Positions 17,577-26,620 of a DNA stretch of 64,000 bases are shown in pieces (position 1 is the first letter of the stretch; each line of letters opens with the position of its first letter). A program made the position numbers and the translations under genes. The notes under the pieces are model-generated. The model saw only the letters and a program-made list of their open reading frames with translations. It was not told the DNA's origin and did not search any database. This DNA is from Paenibacillus piscarius (GTDB taxonomy: Bacteria > Bacillota > Bacilli > Paenibacillales > Paenibacillaceae): contig NZ_JAIEUI010000005.1 in NCBI RefSeq assembly GCF_022234545.1, forward strand, positions 124,001 to 188,000, given 5' to 3'.

Positions 17577-19103
17577 ATGAGAGAGGACCTGCGCCGGATC
17601 GGCATTATAGATATTGGCTCCAACTCCATCCGGCTTGTAATCTATGACACGACACAGGCCGGCGGCTACAAAATCATCAAGGAATGCAAATACTCTGCCC
17701 GTCTGAGTGAGAAGATTACGGGAGAAGGCAGACTCGAACAAAAGGATATGGATACTGTAGTCCCTGTTCTCCGCCAGTTCAAGCAGATATGTGATGAATT
17801 CGGGGTGGAGCAGATCCGCGCCGGGGCCACTGCGGCTATCCGCAACGCTGCGAATTCTGCGGAGATTATCTCCTATCTGTCCGAAGCTTCATCCATCCGG
17901 ATTGAAGTGGTCAGCGGACATCAGGAGGCTTACTTCGGCTTCCTTGGGGTGATCAATGCGTTCGATGTCCAGGACGGCTTCGTTATTGATATCGGCGGCG
18001 GCAGTACGGAGATTACCCTGTTCCGCGGGCGGCGGCATCAGAGAAGCATCTCGTTCCCGTTCGGGGCGGTCAATACGAATCTGATGTTCAGCCAGAGCGG
18101 CAACTGGAATGCGGAGCAGATCCGCAAGCTGCAGCTCTATGTGACCGGCAGACTGGTGGAGCATGATTGGCTCTCAACAGGCGCTGGCCTCCCGCTCTAC
18201 GGGCTTGGAGGAACGCTCCGTTCACTGGGCAAGCTCGACCAGAAGAACCGGGAGTATTCCCTGCCGAATTCCCACGGCTATGTGCTGGAGCGGGAGACCA
18301 TAGAGCGGTTTATGGAGGTTCTGCCTGCGACTTCGTATGAGAAGCGCAAGGATCTGGACGGGCTGTCCAAAAGCCGGGCGGATATCATCGTATCCGGGCT
18401 GATTATTTTCCATACGGTGTACCAATATATTGGGGCCAGCCAGGCGCTGATCAGCGGGGAGGGCCTTCGCGAGGGAATGCTGCATGATCTGCTGGAACCG
18501 GAGCAGCCGGTGCGGGACAGTGCGCTGGAGTACAGTCTGGACACGATTATCCGTTTTGACATCCGCACGTCTAAACGCCATCTCGAGCATATTCATAAGC
18601 TGGCGTTGAGCCTGCTGGGCGCGTTCGGGCCGGAGGGGGACCGGGCGGAGCAGGAGAAGCTGATCTACGTGGCTGTGATGCTGCACCGGACCGGATCCAA
18701 TATTAACTATTACCAGTCCAAACGGCACACCCTCTACTGGCTTATGAATTCGCCCATCCGCGGGCTGACGCACCGGCAGCTCATTCTCAGCGCCTTCATT
18801 GCCTCGTACAGCACCAAAAGCCGGAAGCAGAAATTGTCCCAGATGCATAAGGACATTTTGCTGGCTTCCGACGAGGAATGGGTTCATAAGCTGGGAGCAC
18901 TGGTGCAGCTAAGCATTGCTCTGGACAGCACCGAGATCGGCGTGGTCAGCGGGCTGAAGGCCCGTCTGCACAATCATACACTTGATCTGGAGCTGCAGGG
19001 CGGAGCGGTGCTGATCGGTCTGGAGGACATCGAGAATGCGCTCAAAGCGTTCAGGAATGCTTGGTCGGTGAAGGTAAAGCTCGGCTACCCTTCCAGCGGG
19101 TAA
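17577..19103 (+). CDS. ppx: Exopolyphosphatase / pppGpp phosphohydrolase (Ppx/GppA family)
   Basis: The 508-residue protein opens with the actin-fold phosphate motif IGIIDIGSNSIRLVIYD (residues about 8-24), followed by FVIDIGGGSTEITLF (second phosphate loop) near residue 135. The C-terminal part (about 320-508) fits the helical HD-like domain of long Ppx proteins. The enzyme releases phosphate from polyphosphate ends. Its partner kinase gene ppk is convergent, and the last 53 nt of the two coding regions overlap on opposite strands. The ATG at 17577 follows AAGGAG by 11 nt. Confidence 0.93.
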   Translation: MREDLRRIGIIDIGSNSIRLVIYDTTQAGGYKIIKECKYSARLSEKITGEGRLEQKDMDTVVPVLRQFKQICDEFGVEQIRAGATAAIRNAANSAEIISYLSEASSIRIEVVSGHQEAYFGFLGVINAFDVQDGFVIDIGGGSTEITLFRGRRHQRSISFPFGAVNTNLMFSQSGNWNAEQIRKLQLYVTGRLVEHDWLSTGAGLPLYGLGGTLRSLGKLDQKNREYSLPNSHGYVLERETIERFMEVLPATSYEKRKDLDGLSKSRADIIVSGLIIFHTVYQYIGASQALISGEGLREGMLHDLLEPEQPVRDSALEYSLDTIIRFDIRTSKRHLEHIHKLALSLLGAFGPEGDRAEQEKLIYVAVMLHRTGSNINYYQSKRHTLYWLMNSPIRGLTHRQLILSAFIASYSTKSRKQKLSQMHKDILLASDEEWVHKLGALVQLSIALDSTEIGVVSGLKARLHNHTLDLELQGGAVLIGLEDIENALKAFRNAWSVKVKLGYPSSG

Positions 19104-21171
19104 CATCCATAGCAGCGAACTGGCTCCTTAGCGGGGCCTTTTTGTCGTCTGCACGTTCATAATATCCGTTAGGCTGCAGGAAGCTCGATTTCACATTATC
19201 CATCAGCGACAGCTCCAGAATCTTGACAATCTGCCCCCGGATCACGCTGTCCTTCACCGGGCACATCAGCTCAATCCGCCGGGTCAGGTTGCGGGTCATC
19301 CAGTCTGCACTCGACAGATAGACCTCGGGGTTCCCGCCGTTCTCGAAATAATAGATGCGTGAATGCTCCAGGAACCGGTCTACAATGCTGCGGACGGTAA
19401 TCCGCTCGCTGAGGCCTTCAATTCCGGGACGAAGGCAGCAGACGCCTCTGACGATAAGGTCGATCGATACACCGGCCTGGGCCGCGCTGTACAGGTAGTC
19501 AATGACCTCCTGGTTGGACAGCGAGTTCATCTTGGCGATAATCCGCGCGGGTCTGCCTGCCGCCGCATGCTCAGCCTCGCGCAGAATCAGCTTCTGGAGC
19601 GAGAGACTCATGTTGGTCGGCGCTACAATGAAGGAGTTCCAGTTGTGATTGGCCGAGTAGCCCGTCATCTGATTGAACAGCTCCGAGGCATCCAGACCAA
19701 TCTCATGATTGGCCGTGAACAGGCTGAGGTCGGTGTAGGCCTTGGCTGTGCTGTCATTGTAATTCCCTGTACCCACATGCACATACCGGCGCAGCTCCGC
19801 GCCTTCCTGGCGGACAATCAGAGTGACCTTGGCATGGGTCTTAAGGCCAACAAGGCCGTAGACGACATGGCAGCCGGACTGCTCCAGCTTGCGCGCCCAG
19901 GCGATATTGCGTTCCTCATCGAAGCGGGCCTTCAGCTCTACGACGACGGTAACCTGCTTGCCCGATTCGGCGGCGTGGGCGAGTGCGGCGATTAGCGGAG
20001 AATTACCGCTGACCCGGTATAGGGTCATCTTAATTGCCATTACCTGTTCATCCTCAGAAGCCTGGATAATGAAGTCGGTCATGGCGTCGAAGGATTCATA
20101 GGGATGATAGACCAGCACATCACGCTCGCTCAGCACCTCGAAGAAATCCTCATTCTCCTCGAACTCTGCCGGATACATCGGTTCAACCGGCTCGTAATGC
20201 AGATAGCTGAAGCCCTTCAGACTGCCGACAAAATTGCGCAGGAAGCCGAGATCCAGCGGGCCCTCAATCTCAAATACGAAATCCTCAAGCTCGAATTCCG
20301 CCTGAAGCTGCTCCAGTGCATAAGGGTGAATGCCTTTTTGCACCTCAAGGCGGGCCGGCACACCGCGCCGCCGCTTGCGCAGCTCCTTCTCAATCTCCTC
20401 CAGCAGATCCTCTGCGCCTTCTTCGTCAATCGTCAGGTCGGAATTGCGGGTCAGGCGGAATTCATTAACGGCTACAGGGTCATAGCCGCTGAATAAGGTC
20501 TGAATATGATGGCGGATCACATCTTCAATGAAGACGAACTGGCGCTTCTTGCTGTTGGAGCGGTGCGGCAGCGGAATGCAGCGCGGCAGATTGGACGGAA
20601 TCTGCAGGATGGCGAAATAAGGCTCCTCCTCCTGGGTGTTCTTGCGCGTCAGCACCACCGCCAGGTAGATGAATTGGCTGTGCACCAGCGGGAAGGGACG
20701 GCTCTGGTCTACGGCCATCGGGGTCAGAACCGGAAATATAATGTCACGGTAATATTCTTCAATAGATTGCTCCTGGGCCGGTGTCAGGTCCTCATAATCC
20801 ACGAACACGATGCCCTCTTTGTGCAGATTACGTTGAATATCCTTGAATGTGCGGTACTGGTCCGCAACGATCTTGCTTACCCGTTTGATCAGCCGCTTGT
20901 ACAGGCCGGAGGGGGTGTAGCCGGTGAAATCCTTCTTGGTATAGCCCGCCCGGATCTGATCCTGGATGCCTGCTACCCGGACGCTGATGAACTCATCCAG
21001 GTTGCTGGAGACAATAGCCAGGAATTTGGCCCGCTCCATCAGCGGGTTCTCGGGGTCCTGCGCTTCGCCGAGCACCCGGCGGTTGAACTCGATCCAGCTC
21101 AGATCACGGTTAAGATAGGCTGTTGCAGGACTGATATGACTGTTTTTTTTCTCATCTGCATTCACGTTCAT
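19051..21171 (-). CDS. ppk: Polyphosphate kinase 1
   Basis: The 706-residue enzyme reversibly makes polyphosphate from ATP. It shows the Ppk1 N-terminal YLNRDLSWIEFNRRVLGEA (residues about 19-37), the head domain, and the two phospholipase-D-like catalytic domains. The autophosphorylated His lies in LKTHAKVTLIVR; the second conserved block is RYVHVGTGNYND. Both are diagnostic. The ATG at 21171 follows GGAGG. Length is typical (about 690-720). The tail beyond about residue 690 is antisense to the ppx end. Confidence 0.97.
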   Translation of the reverse strand: MNVNADEKKNSHISPATAYLNRDLSWIEFNRRVLGEAQDPENPLMERAKFLAIVSSNLDEFISVRVAGIQDQIRAGYTKKDFTGYTPSGLYKRLIKRVSKIVADQYRTFKDIQRNLHKEGIVFVDYEDLTPAQEQSIEEYYRDIIFPVLTPMAVDQSRPFPLVHSQFIYLAVVLTRKNTQEEEPYFAILQIPSNLPRCIPLPHRSNSKKRQFVFIEDVIRHHIQTLFSGYDPVAVNEFRLTRNSDLTIDEEGAEDLLEEIEKELRKRRRGVPARLEVQKGIHPYALEQLQAEFELEDFVFEIEGPLDLGFLRNFVGSLKGFSYLHYEPVEPMYPAEFEENEDFFEVLSERDVLVYHPYESFDAMTDFIIQASEDEQVMAIKMTLYRVSGNSPLIAALAHAAESGKQVTVVVELKARFDEERNIAWARKLEQSGCHVVYGLVGLKTHAKVTLIVRQEGAELRRYVHVGTGNYNDSTAKAYTDLSLFTANHEIGLDASELFNQMTGYSANHNWNSFIVAPTNMSLSLQKLILREAEHAAAGRPARIIAKMNSLSNQEVIDYLYSAAQAGVSIDLIVRGVCCLRPGIEGLSERITVRSIVDRFLEHSRIYYFENGGNPEVYLSSADWMTRNLTRRIELMCPVKDSVIRGQIVKILELSLMDNVKSSFLQPNGYYERADDKKAPLRSQFAAMDVTRWKGSRALPSPTKHS

Positions 21172-21436
21172 GGACCCTCCAAATATGCTTCAATGTCTGT
21201 AGCTGTTATCGTATTCTATTATTCTACTATTTGCTTAAGGGAGAAATGTTAAAACTGTGTAAAATTTTCGTGCCGGCCGCAAGAAACTTGTCTGGCCAGC
21301 TCCTTGGATCGCCCAAATTATTAACAATATGTAATATTTATGGACTGAAAAACAGCCGTATCCGCATAAAATATTTCCAGACGGTAACAAAACGTAGCCA
21401 AAGGTTACAAACTTGTGATATATTGATATCTGTTAG

Positions 21437-21469
21437 TTTACACACTACAGCATTTACAGAGACCTTACA
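21437..21469. promoter_or_regulatory. WalR-box-like repeats upstream of the LysM-3D gene
   Basis: TTTACA (21437-21442), TTTACA (21453-21458) and CTTACA (21464-21469) lie in the 386-nt gap 21172-21557. The last two are 11 nt apart start to start, which is the 6-N5-6 spacing of WalR boxes read on the minus strand, with one mismatch. A GC-rich hairpin (GGCGCC arms, about 21500-21537) lies in the leader just before the ribosome binding site. I see no gene or known riboswitch in the rest of the gap. Confidence 0.35.
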
Positions 21470-21557
21470 GACAATAATGATAGGTCCAGCGTTATCTTGG
21501 CGCCACAGACGGGAAGCAGAAGGTGCTCCCGGCGCCCACTAATGAAGGAGGCTATTC

Positions 21558-22238
21558 ATGACCATCAAATTCAAAGCCATTACAGCCCTGGCGGCTGCCA
21601 TGGGACTGGGCGCTATGCTTCACGCCGCTCCCGTTCAAGCTGACAGCGTACATATCGCTGGAGATACTACTACTTATTATACGCTATCCAATCATTATGG
21701 CATTAGCGTGGAAGAGCTGATGAACGCGAATCCGCAGATTCCGGCTAACAATATTTATCCTGGACTGAAGTTTACAATTCCCGGCGATGTCCAGGCCAAG
21801 ACGGCCGCAGTGATGAATGCCGCTGCTGCTCCCGTTGCCGCTGAGGCGCAGGACGTCCCGGCGTTCAGCGTGCAGTCTGCCACCAATACCGTTCAAGCCT
21901 GGGGCAAGGAATTCAATTATGCCAAGGTGCTGCAGGTGAAGGCGTCTGCCTATTCCTCAGCAGCGAGTGAGAATGGAAAGTGGGGGGCAGTCGATTATTT
22001 CGGCAATGCGCTGAAGCTGGGGACCATTGCGGTTGATCCGAGTGTTATTCCGCTCGGGACGAAGGTGCTTGTTACCGGCTATACCCATCCCGGACTTCCG
22101 AAGCAGGCTTTCCTTGCGACAGCTACGGATATGGGCAGTGCTATTAAGGGCAACCGGATTGATATCTTTATTCCGGGCAGCCAGAGCTTTGTAGCCGATT
22201 TCGGCTACCAGTATGTACAATTGTATATTATTCAATAA
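21558..22238 (+). CDS. Secreted LysM and 3D-domain cell wall protein (YocH-like)
   Basis: The 226-residue product has a signal peptide (residues 1-28, cleaved near VQA-DS), one LysM peptidoglycan-binding module at about 35-75 (YYTLSNHYGISVEELMNANPQI) and a C-terminal 3D domain. The three Asp-bearing blocks of the 3D fold are visible: IAVDPSVIPLGTKV, ATATDMGSAIKGN and RIDIF. Such proteins act as muralytic lytic transglycosylase-like enzymes or resuscitation-type factors in the wall (family knowledge). ATG at 21558 has AAGGAGG 9 nt upstream. A WalR-like box upstream fits cell wall control. Confidence 0.88.
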   Translation: MTIKFKAITALAAAMGLGAMLHAAPVQADSVHIAGDTTTYYTLSNHYGISVEELMNANPQIPANNIYPGLKFTIPGDVQAKTAAVMNAAAAPVAAEAQDVPAFSVQSATNTVQAWGKEFNYAKVLQVKASAYSSAASENGKWGAVDYFGNALKLGTIAVDPSVIPLGTKVLVTGYTHPGLPKQAFLATATDMGSAIKGNRIDIFIPGSQSFVADFGYQYVQLYIIQ

Positions 22239-22270
22239 ACCAAATTACCGCATATTGCACCAGCCCTTTA

Positions 22271-22313
22271 AGAAACAAAACCGGCAGTCCGCCGGATTTT
22301 GTTTCTTTTTTTA
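22271..22313. terminator. Bidirectional terminator between the LysM-3D gene and polysaccharide deacetylase
   Basis: AGAAACAAAACCGGC (22271-22285) pairs with GCCGGATTTTGTTTCT (22291-22306) through one bulge, with a T run on the plus strand and an A run on the other side. Confidence 0.85.
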
Positions 22314-22322
22314 TACTTAACC

Positions 22323-23213
22323 TTAATCCCCTCGCTTGTCCTTGCTCACCTGAAGCATTTGCGGGACGGTCACGAAGCTGTAGCCCTTGCTGCGGATCGT
22401 GCGGATGATGTCCGGGAGCGCCTGCAGGGTACCCTGCAGGTTGCTGCCGCGTCCGCCGCCTCCATGCTGGAGAATAATTGCGCCTCTGCCTGCCCTGGAC
22501 AGGATATTCTGCTTCACCTGGGCTTTGGACAGCCCTTTCCAGTCAAGGGAATCTACATTCCAGTTCACCAGCTTATAGCCATGGGCTTTGGCCCATTTCA
22601 GCTGCTGCTCGTTGATGTCGCCGTATGGCGGGCGGATCAGTCGGGGCTTATAACCGGCCAGCAGCTGAATGATATTCTCTGTCCGGACAACTTGGGTGCG
22701 GAACTGATTCACGCTCAGCTTGGTGAACTGGGGATGATTATAAGAGTGATTGCCGACGGCATGGCCTTCGCGGACCATCCGCGCAACCAGGGCCGGGTGC
22801 TTCTCTGCACGGCTGCCGACCACGAAAAAGGTAGCTTTGACCTTATATTTGCGCAGAACATCCAATAGCTGCGGGGTATAGCGCGGATCAGGCACATCGT
22901 CGAAGGTGAGCGCAACCATTTTGCGCCGGGGACCCTGCGTCTTGATGGTATCCGGGTATTTGCGCAGCAGCTGGCTGAGGGTCAGTCCCTTGCTCTGGGG
23001 GTGGCGCTTGGCCTTGGCTGCAGCAGACTGGGCTGCCGAAGAACCGGCAGGAACCGCCTGTTCCTCTTCAGGAGCCGTGTTATCGGGCAACAACGTCCGT
23101 ACGGCCGGTTCCGCAGAGGCGCAGAGAAGTCCGGCGGCGGGCGGAGAGCAGGGCAGGGACAAGGATATGAGAGTGATGATGAGCAAGCTCCGGCGGAATG
23201 TTATCAGTTTCAT
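22323..23213 (-). CDS. Polysaccharide deacetylase (NodB/CE4 family), exported
   Basis: The 296-residue protein has a signal peptide or anchor (residues about 8-30), a Ser/Ala-rich linker and a NodB domain from about residue 98. Motif 1 TFDDVPD (catalytic base and metal Asp), motif 2 HSYNH (metal His pair), motif 3 RPPYGD and motif 5 ILQHGGG are all present, so it should be an active zinc-dependent deacetylase of peptidoglycan or another wall glycan. ATG at 23213 follows GGAGG. It is convergent with the LysM-3D gene, and both act on the wall. Confidence 0.92.
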   Translation of the reverse strand: MKLITFRRSLLIITLISLSLPCSPPAAGLLCASAEPAVRTLLPDNTAPEEEQAVPAGSSAAQSAAAKAKRHPQSKGLTLSQLLRKYPDTIKTQGPRRKMVALTFDDVPDPRYTPQLLDVLRKYKVKATFFVVGSRAEKHPALVARMVREGHAVGNHSYNHPQFTKLSVNQFRTQVVRTENIIQLLAGYKPRLIRPPYGDINEQQLKWAKAHGYKLVNWNVDSLDWKGLSKAQVKQNILSRAGRGAIILQHGGGGRGSNLQGTLQALPDIIRTIRSKGYSFVTVPQMLQVSKDKRGD

Positions 23214-23408
23214 TGCAGTACGCCTCCTGTATCCGCAGTTCCGGTTATTTTACGTGATAAGGTTGTTATTTCCATGACGCTGTGAATTTATGCTAGGTAT
23301 GCGGTCAGGCGGATGATCAGAGATTTCTCCTGCCGGCAAATCATTGTATACTTAACCTTACGGGCAAGTACCCGCCAGATCATAGCAACGGGAAGGATGG
23401 AGACCAGA

Positions 23409-24449
23409 ATGACCGATTTGTTTACCCCTTATGAACTGAAGGCGTTGACGCTGAAGAACCGCGTGGTTATGCCGCCCATGTGCCAGTATGCCGTGGAGAA
23501 GCAGGATGGTATTCCCACTGACTGGCATCACGTGCATTACGTCAGCCGGGCGGTAGGCGGTACGGGCTTCATTATAGTAGAGATGAGCGGGGTGCACCCG
23601 GATGGGCGGATTACCAATCAGGATACCGGCATCTGGGATGACGGACAGATCGCTCCGTTCAAGCGGATCACTGATGCCGTTCATACCTATGGTGCCAAAA
23701 TCGCCATCCAGCTCGGACATGCCGGACGCAAGGCTGTTGATGCCAAGCCGCCGGTGGCTCCTTCCGCCATCCCGTTTGATGAGACCTATGCCACGCCCAG
23801 AGCGCTGACCCGGGAAGAGATCGCCGGACTTGTGGCGGACTACAGGGAGGCAGCCCGCCGGGCGGTAGAAGCCGGATTCGATACCGTAGAGCTGCATGGT
23901 GCCCATGGCTACCTGATCCATCAGTTCCATTCGCCGCGCTCTAATGCAAGGGATGACGAATACGGACGTGACCCTATCCTCTTTGGCGAGCAGGTGGTGC
24001 AGGCGGTACGTGAGGTGCTGCCGGCCGAAATGCCGCTGATTATGAGAGTCTCCGCCCGGGAGTATGTGGACGGCGGATATGATGAAGCCTATGCGCTGGA
24101 ATTCTGCCGGCGTTACCAGGCGGCTGGTGTAGATATGTTCCATGTCTCATCCGGCGGCGAGGGGCCGGTTGGATCGAACGGCGGTCCGGGAGCCGGACCG
24201 GGCTATCAGGTAGGGCTTGCAGAGTACATACGCAGCGGACTGCAGGTTCCCGTAATCGCAGTAGGACGTCTGGAATCCTATCAGGAGGCCCAGGCGGTTA
24301 TTACGGAAGCGAAGGCTGAGCTGGTGGCTGTAGGCAGAGCCATGCTTAGCGATCCGTACTGGGCGCTTCATGCCGCAGAGGCGCTTGGGGGAATTGATCC
24401 GGCGGAGATACCGGAGCCTTACATGCGCGGAAACTGGAATAAGAAATAG
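23409..24449 (+). CDS. NADPH-dependent flavin oxidoreductase, old yellow enzyme family (NamA/YqjM-like)
   Basis: The 346-residue FMN enzyme reduces activated C=C bonds such as those of enones and nitro compounds. MPPMCQYAV places Cys25 and Tyr27 where YqjM-type enzymes have their redox-tuning Cys and substrate Tyr. The His pair lies in QLGHAGRK and ELHGAHGYLIHQF. The FMN phosphate site is VAVGRAML near residue 320, and the C-terminal arginine finger region is YMRGNW. I chose ATG 23409 with GGATGGAG upstream; the longer frame from 23313 has no ribosome binding site. Cytoplasmic. Confidence 0.93.
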   Translation: MTDLFTPYELKALTLKNRVVMPPMCQYAVEKQDGIPTDWHHVHYVSRAVGGTGFIIVEMSGVHPDGRITNQDTGIWDDGQIAPFKRITDAVHTYGAKIAIQLGHAGRKAVDAKPPVAPSAIPFDETYATPRALTREEIAGLVADYREAARRAVEAGFDTVELHGAHGYLIHQFHSPRSNARDDEYGRDPILFGEQVVQAVREVLPAEMPLIMRVSAREYVDGGYDEAYALEFCRRYQAAGVDMFHVSSGGEGPVGSNGGPGAGPGYQVGLAEYIRSGLQVPVIAVGRLESYQEAQAVITEAKAELVAVGRAMLSDPYWALHAAEALGGIDPAEIPEPYMRGNWNKK

Positions 24450-24459
24450 AAGGTGTGTT

Positions 24460-24475
24460 TGTGAACAATGTCACA
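24460..24475. promoter_or_regulatory. Fnr/CRP- or Rex-like inverted repeat upstream of pyrK
   Basis: TGTGA (24460-24464), six bases, TCACA (24471-24475) is a perfect inverted repeat matching the TGTGA-N6-TCACA form used by Fnr/CRP proteins. Read as an 18-mer from 24459 it also matches 12 of 14 fixed positions of the Rex operator TTGTGAA-N4-TTCACAA. It sits 60 nt before the pyrK start. Confidence 0.5.
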
Positions 24476-24534
24476 GATTTTAAGTTCCTTCTAAGGCATG
24501 GTTAATAAGATTAAATTTGAAGGAGCTTGATAAC

Positions 24535-25239
24535 GTGGCGACGGTGATTAGTAATGAGCGTCTGGCAGATGGCGTATACCATCTGGCAGTTGAGGGCGGC
24601 AATGGCGGTGAGATGGGTCAATTCTACATGCTGCGGGCATGGGGAGCCTATCCGCTGCTGTCCAGGCCCCTTAGCATTCATCAGGTGAATGATAACGGTG
24701 TAGATTTCTTGTATCACGTAGTAGGGGAGGGCACTGAGATTCTGGCCGGATTGAATCCGGGCGATACTCTGGAGCTTGAGGGGCCTTTCGGCACTGGCTT
24801 TCCGCAGGTGGAAGGCCGGGTTGCACTTGTAGGCGGGGGAATCGGCATTGCTCCCCTTTATTACTGCGCCCAGGAGCTTCCAGGCTGCGATATCTATCTC
24901 GGCTTCAGCCAGGAGTCTTACCGAACCGAAGCCTTTCGTCCCTATGCTGCCGGTCTGACCGTTGACGTAGGCGGGCTGATTCTGGACAGTGTGGATTTCA
25001 CCGCCTACGATCATATCTTTGTGTGCGGCCCGCATCCGATGCTGAAGGCTGCACAGCTCAAAGGGATCGCCGCCGCTGCCTCGGGCAAGCGTCCTGACGT
25101 GTATTTGTCGCTGGAGAACCGCATGGCCTGCGGAATCGGCGCCTGCCTGGTCTGCAGCGTGTCCTGCAAGGACGGGCAGCGCAAAGCCTGTGCAGACGGT
25201 CCGGTCTTCCTGGCTGAGGAGGTGCTGTTCCATGATTAA
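24535..25239 (+). CDS. pyrK: Dihydroorotate dehydrogenase B, electron transfer subunit
   Basis: The 234-residue FAD and [2Fe-2S] protein passes electrons from the PyrD-B FMN to NAD+. It shows the FAD-binding RPLSIH block (about 46-51), the NAD-site [20 protein letters not shown] and the cluster ligands in [13 protein letters not shown] with the fourth Cys in [11 protein letters not shown] chose GTG at 24535 because AAGGAG lies 9 nt upstream; the in-frame TTG at 24517 precedes that site. It overlaps pyrD by 8 nt. No other pyr genes or a PyrR attenuator are seen here. Confidence 0.94.
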   Translation: MATVISNERLADGVYHLAVEGGNGGEMGQFYMLRAWGAYPLLSRPLSIHQVNDNGVDFLYHVVGEGTEILAGLNPGDTLELEGPFGTGFPQVEGRVALVGGGIGIAPLYYCAQELPGCDIYLGFSQESYRTEAFRPYAAGLTVDVGGLILDSVDFTAYDHIFVCGPHPMLKAAQLKGIAAAASGKRPDVYLSLENRMACGIGACLVCSVSCKDGQRKACADGPVFLAEEVLFHD

Positions 25240-26164
25240 TACCTCTGCTGTAATTGCCGGTGTAACTTTTAAGAATCCTATTGTGATGGCTTCAGGCACC
25301 TTCGGCTTCGGCCGGGAGTACGGCAGGCTCTATGATGTATCCATGCTGGGCGGCATCTCCGGCAAGGGACTGACCCTCCACGCCAAAGCCGGGAACCCTG
25401 GCATTCGCGTATACGAGACCCCGTCCGGCATGCTGAACAGTGTTGGACTGGAGAACCCGGGGGTCGAGGCTTTCCTGGCCAAGGAGCTGCCTTACTGGGA
25501 GACGCTGGACACCGCGCGGATCGTGAACCTGGGCGGCAATACGCTCGCGGATTATGTGCTGGGCGCTGAGCTGATCCAGCGAGATTCGGATGCCCGCGGG
25601 CTTGCAGGCAAGCAGGCGGTGGACATGATTGAACTGAACATCTCCTGCCCGAATGTGAAGGAGGGCGGCATCGCCTTCGGTGTGAAGACACCGGCCGCGC
25701 AGGAGGTGGTCCGTGCCGTCCGGGCGGCGACCTCCCTGCCGCTGGCCGTCAAGCTGTCGCCGAATGCGGAGGATATCGCTGAGATGGCTGTGATGTGCGA
25801 GGCTGAGGGCGCAGACGCCGTCTCGCTGATCAACACGATTTCGGGCATGAAGATCGATATCCGCCGCCGCCGCAGCGTATTTAACAATCTGTATGCCGGA
25901 CTGTCGGGACCCGCTATCAAGCCGGTGGCCCTGCGCATGGTGCATCAGGTATCCAGACGGGTGTCCATTCCGGTTATCGGGATGGGAGGAATCACCTCCG
26001 CCTCAGATATCATAGAATTTATTATGGCCGGAGCAACTGTCATCCAGGTTGGCACTTATAATTTCATGAACTTGCGGGCAGGCCATACACTGGTCGAAGA
26101 ACTGCAGCAACTGATGGCAGAAGAGAACATTTCCTCTCTGGATGAAATCCGTGGTATTGTGTAG
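25232..26164 (+). CDS. pyrD: Dihydroorotate dehydrogenase B, catalytic subunit
   Basis: The 310-residue FMN enzyme oxidises dihydroorotate to orotate in pyrimidine synthesis. Class 1B features are the catalytic Cys in [11 protein letters not shown], the ASGTFGFG opening at about residues 20-27, SVGLENPG and the GMGGI phosphate site near residue 250. The ATG at 25232 follows GAGGAGG by 9 nt and overlaps the pyrK stop, so the two subunits of the heterotetramer are made from one coupled message. Confidence 0.96.
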   Translation: MINTSAVIAGVTFKNPIVMASGTFGFGREYGRLYDVSMLGGISGKGLTLHAKAGNPGIRVYETPSGMLNSVGLENPGVEAFLAKELPYWETLDTARIVNLGGNTLADYVLGAELIQRDSDARGLAGKQAVDMIELNISCPNVKEGGIAFGVKTPAAQEVVRAVRAATSLPLAVKLSPNAEDIAEMAVMCEAEGADAVSLINTISGMKIDIRRRRSVFNNLYAGLSGPAIKPVALRMVHQVSRRVSIPVIGMGGITSASDIIEFIMAGATVIQVGTYNFMNLRAGHTLVEELQQLMAEENISSLDEIRGIV

Positions 26165-26200
26165 ATAATGGTTAATATATGGGGGAGGGGGAATTCTATC

Positions 26201-26551
26201 ATGACCATGGATCAGCCGCATCCTGATGACATTGAGCTGACCGAGATTGAGGTGGGCCGGGATCTGCTGCTCCTGATTACCGGGGGAGTCCGCCATATTG
26301 GTGCGGCAAGCACGGCCTATATGGACGGGGATACAGCCCGGGTCATGACCTCTGCCGTCCCCCATCATAAGGAGCATACGGTCAGCGAAGCAATTGCGTT
26401 GAAGGCTGCCGCTGCACTGAACCGGACGGTCACGGTGGTGATGGGCATTCATTACGACAACCTGAGCCGGGAAGGCATCGCGGAAGCCGTGAATATTGTG
26501 AATCACAAAGTGGAGCAATATTTATTGCAGAAGACGCGGATATTTTTTTGA
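26201..26551 (+). CDS. Small protein resembling the LpdD prenylated-flavin chaperone family (tentative)
   Basis: The 116-residue acidic protein begins with a hydrophilic stretch and then EVGRDLLLLITGGVRHIG and AASTAYM. The LLITGG.(R/K)HIGA pattern and the following VPHHKEHTVSEAIA with a His pair recall the LpdD-like proteins encoded next to gallate/UbiD-type decarboxylases. No UbiD or UbiX homologue is present in the window. ATG 26201 has GGGAGGGGG 9 nt upstream; an in-frame ATG at 26207 is a second choice. It sits 37 nt after pyrD and ahead of pspA. The family call is from memory of the motif and is not firm. Confidence 0.45.
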   Translation: MTMDQPHPDDIELTEIEVGRDLLLLITGGVRHIGAASTAYMDGDTARVMTSAVPHHKEHTVSEAIALKAAAALNRTVTVVMGIHYDNLSREGIAEAVNIVNHKVEQYLLQKTRIFF

Positions 26552-26620
26552 AACGATTCTGTTCTCTCTGCGTAAAAGATACCAAATGAGCAACTAACTT
26601 TTATTTTGGAGGAATGAACC

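Noticed and set aside
21231-21542. Plus-strand 103-codon open frame before the LysM-3D gene
   Set aside because: No ribosome binding site, no domain and it lies in a long regulatory gap.
21470-21557. Cyclic-di-AMP riboswitch in the LysM-3D leader
   Set aside because: The leader is short of the conserved core sequence of that class; only a simple GC-rich hairpin is visible.
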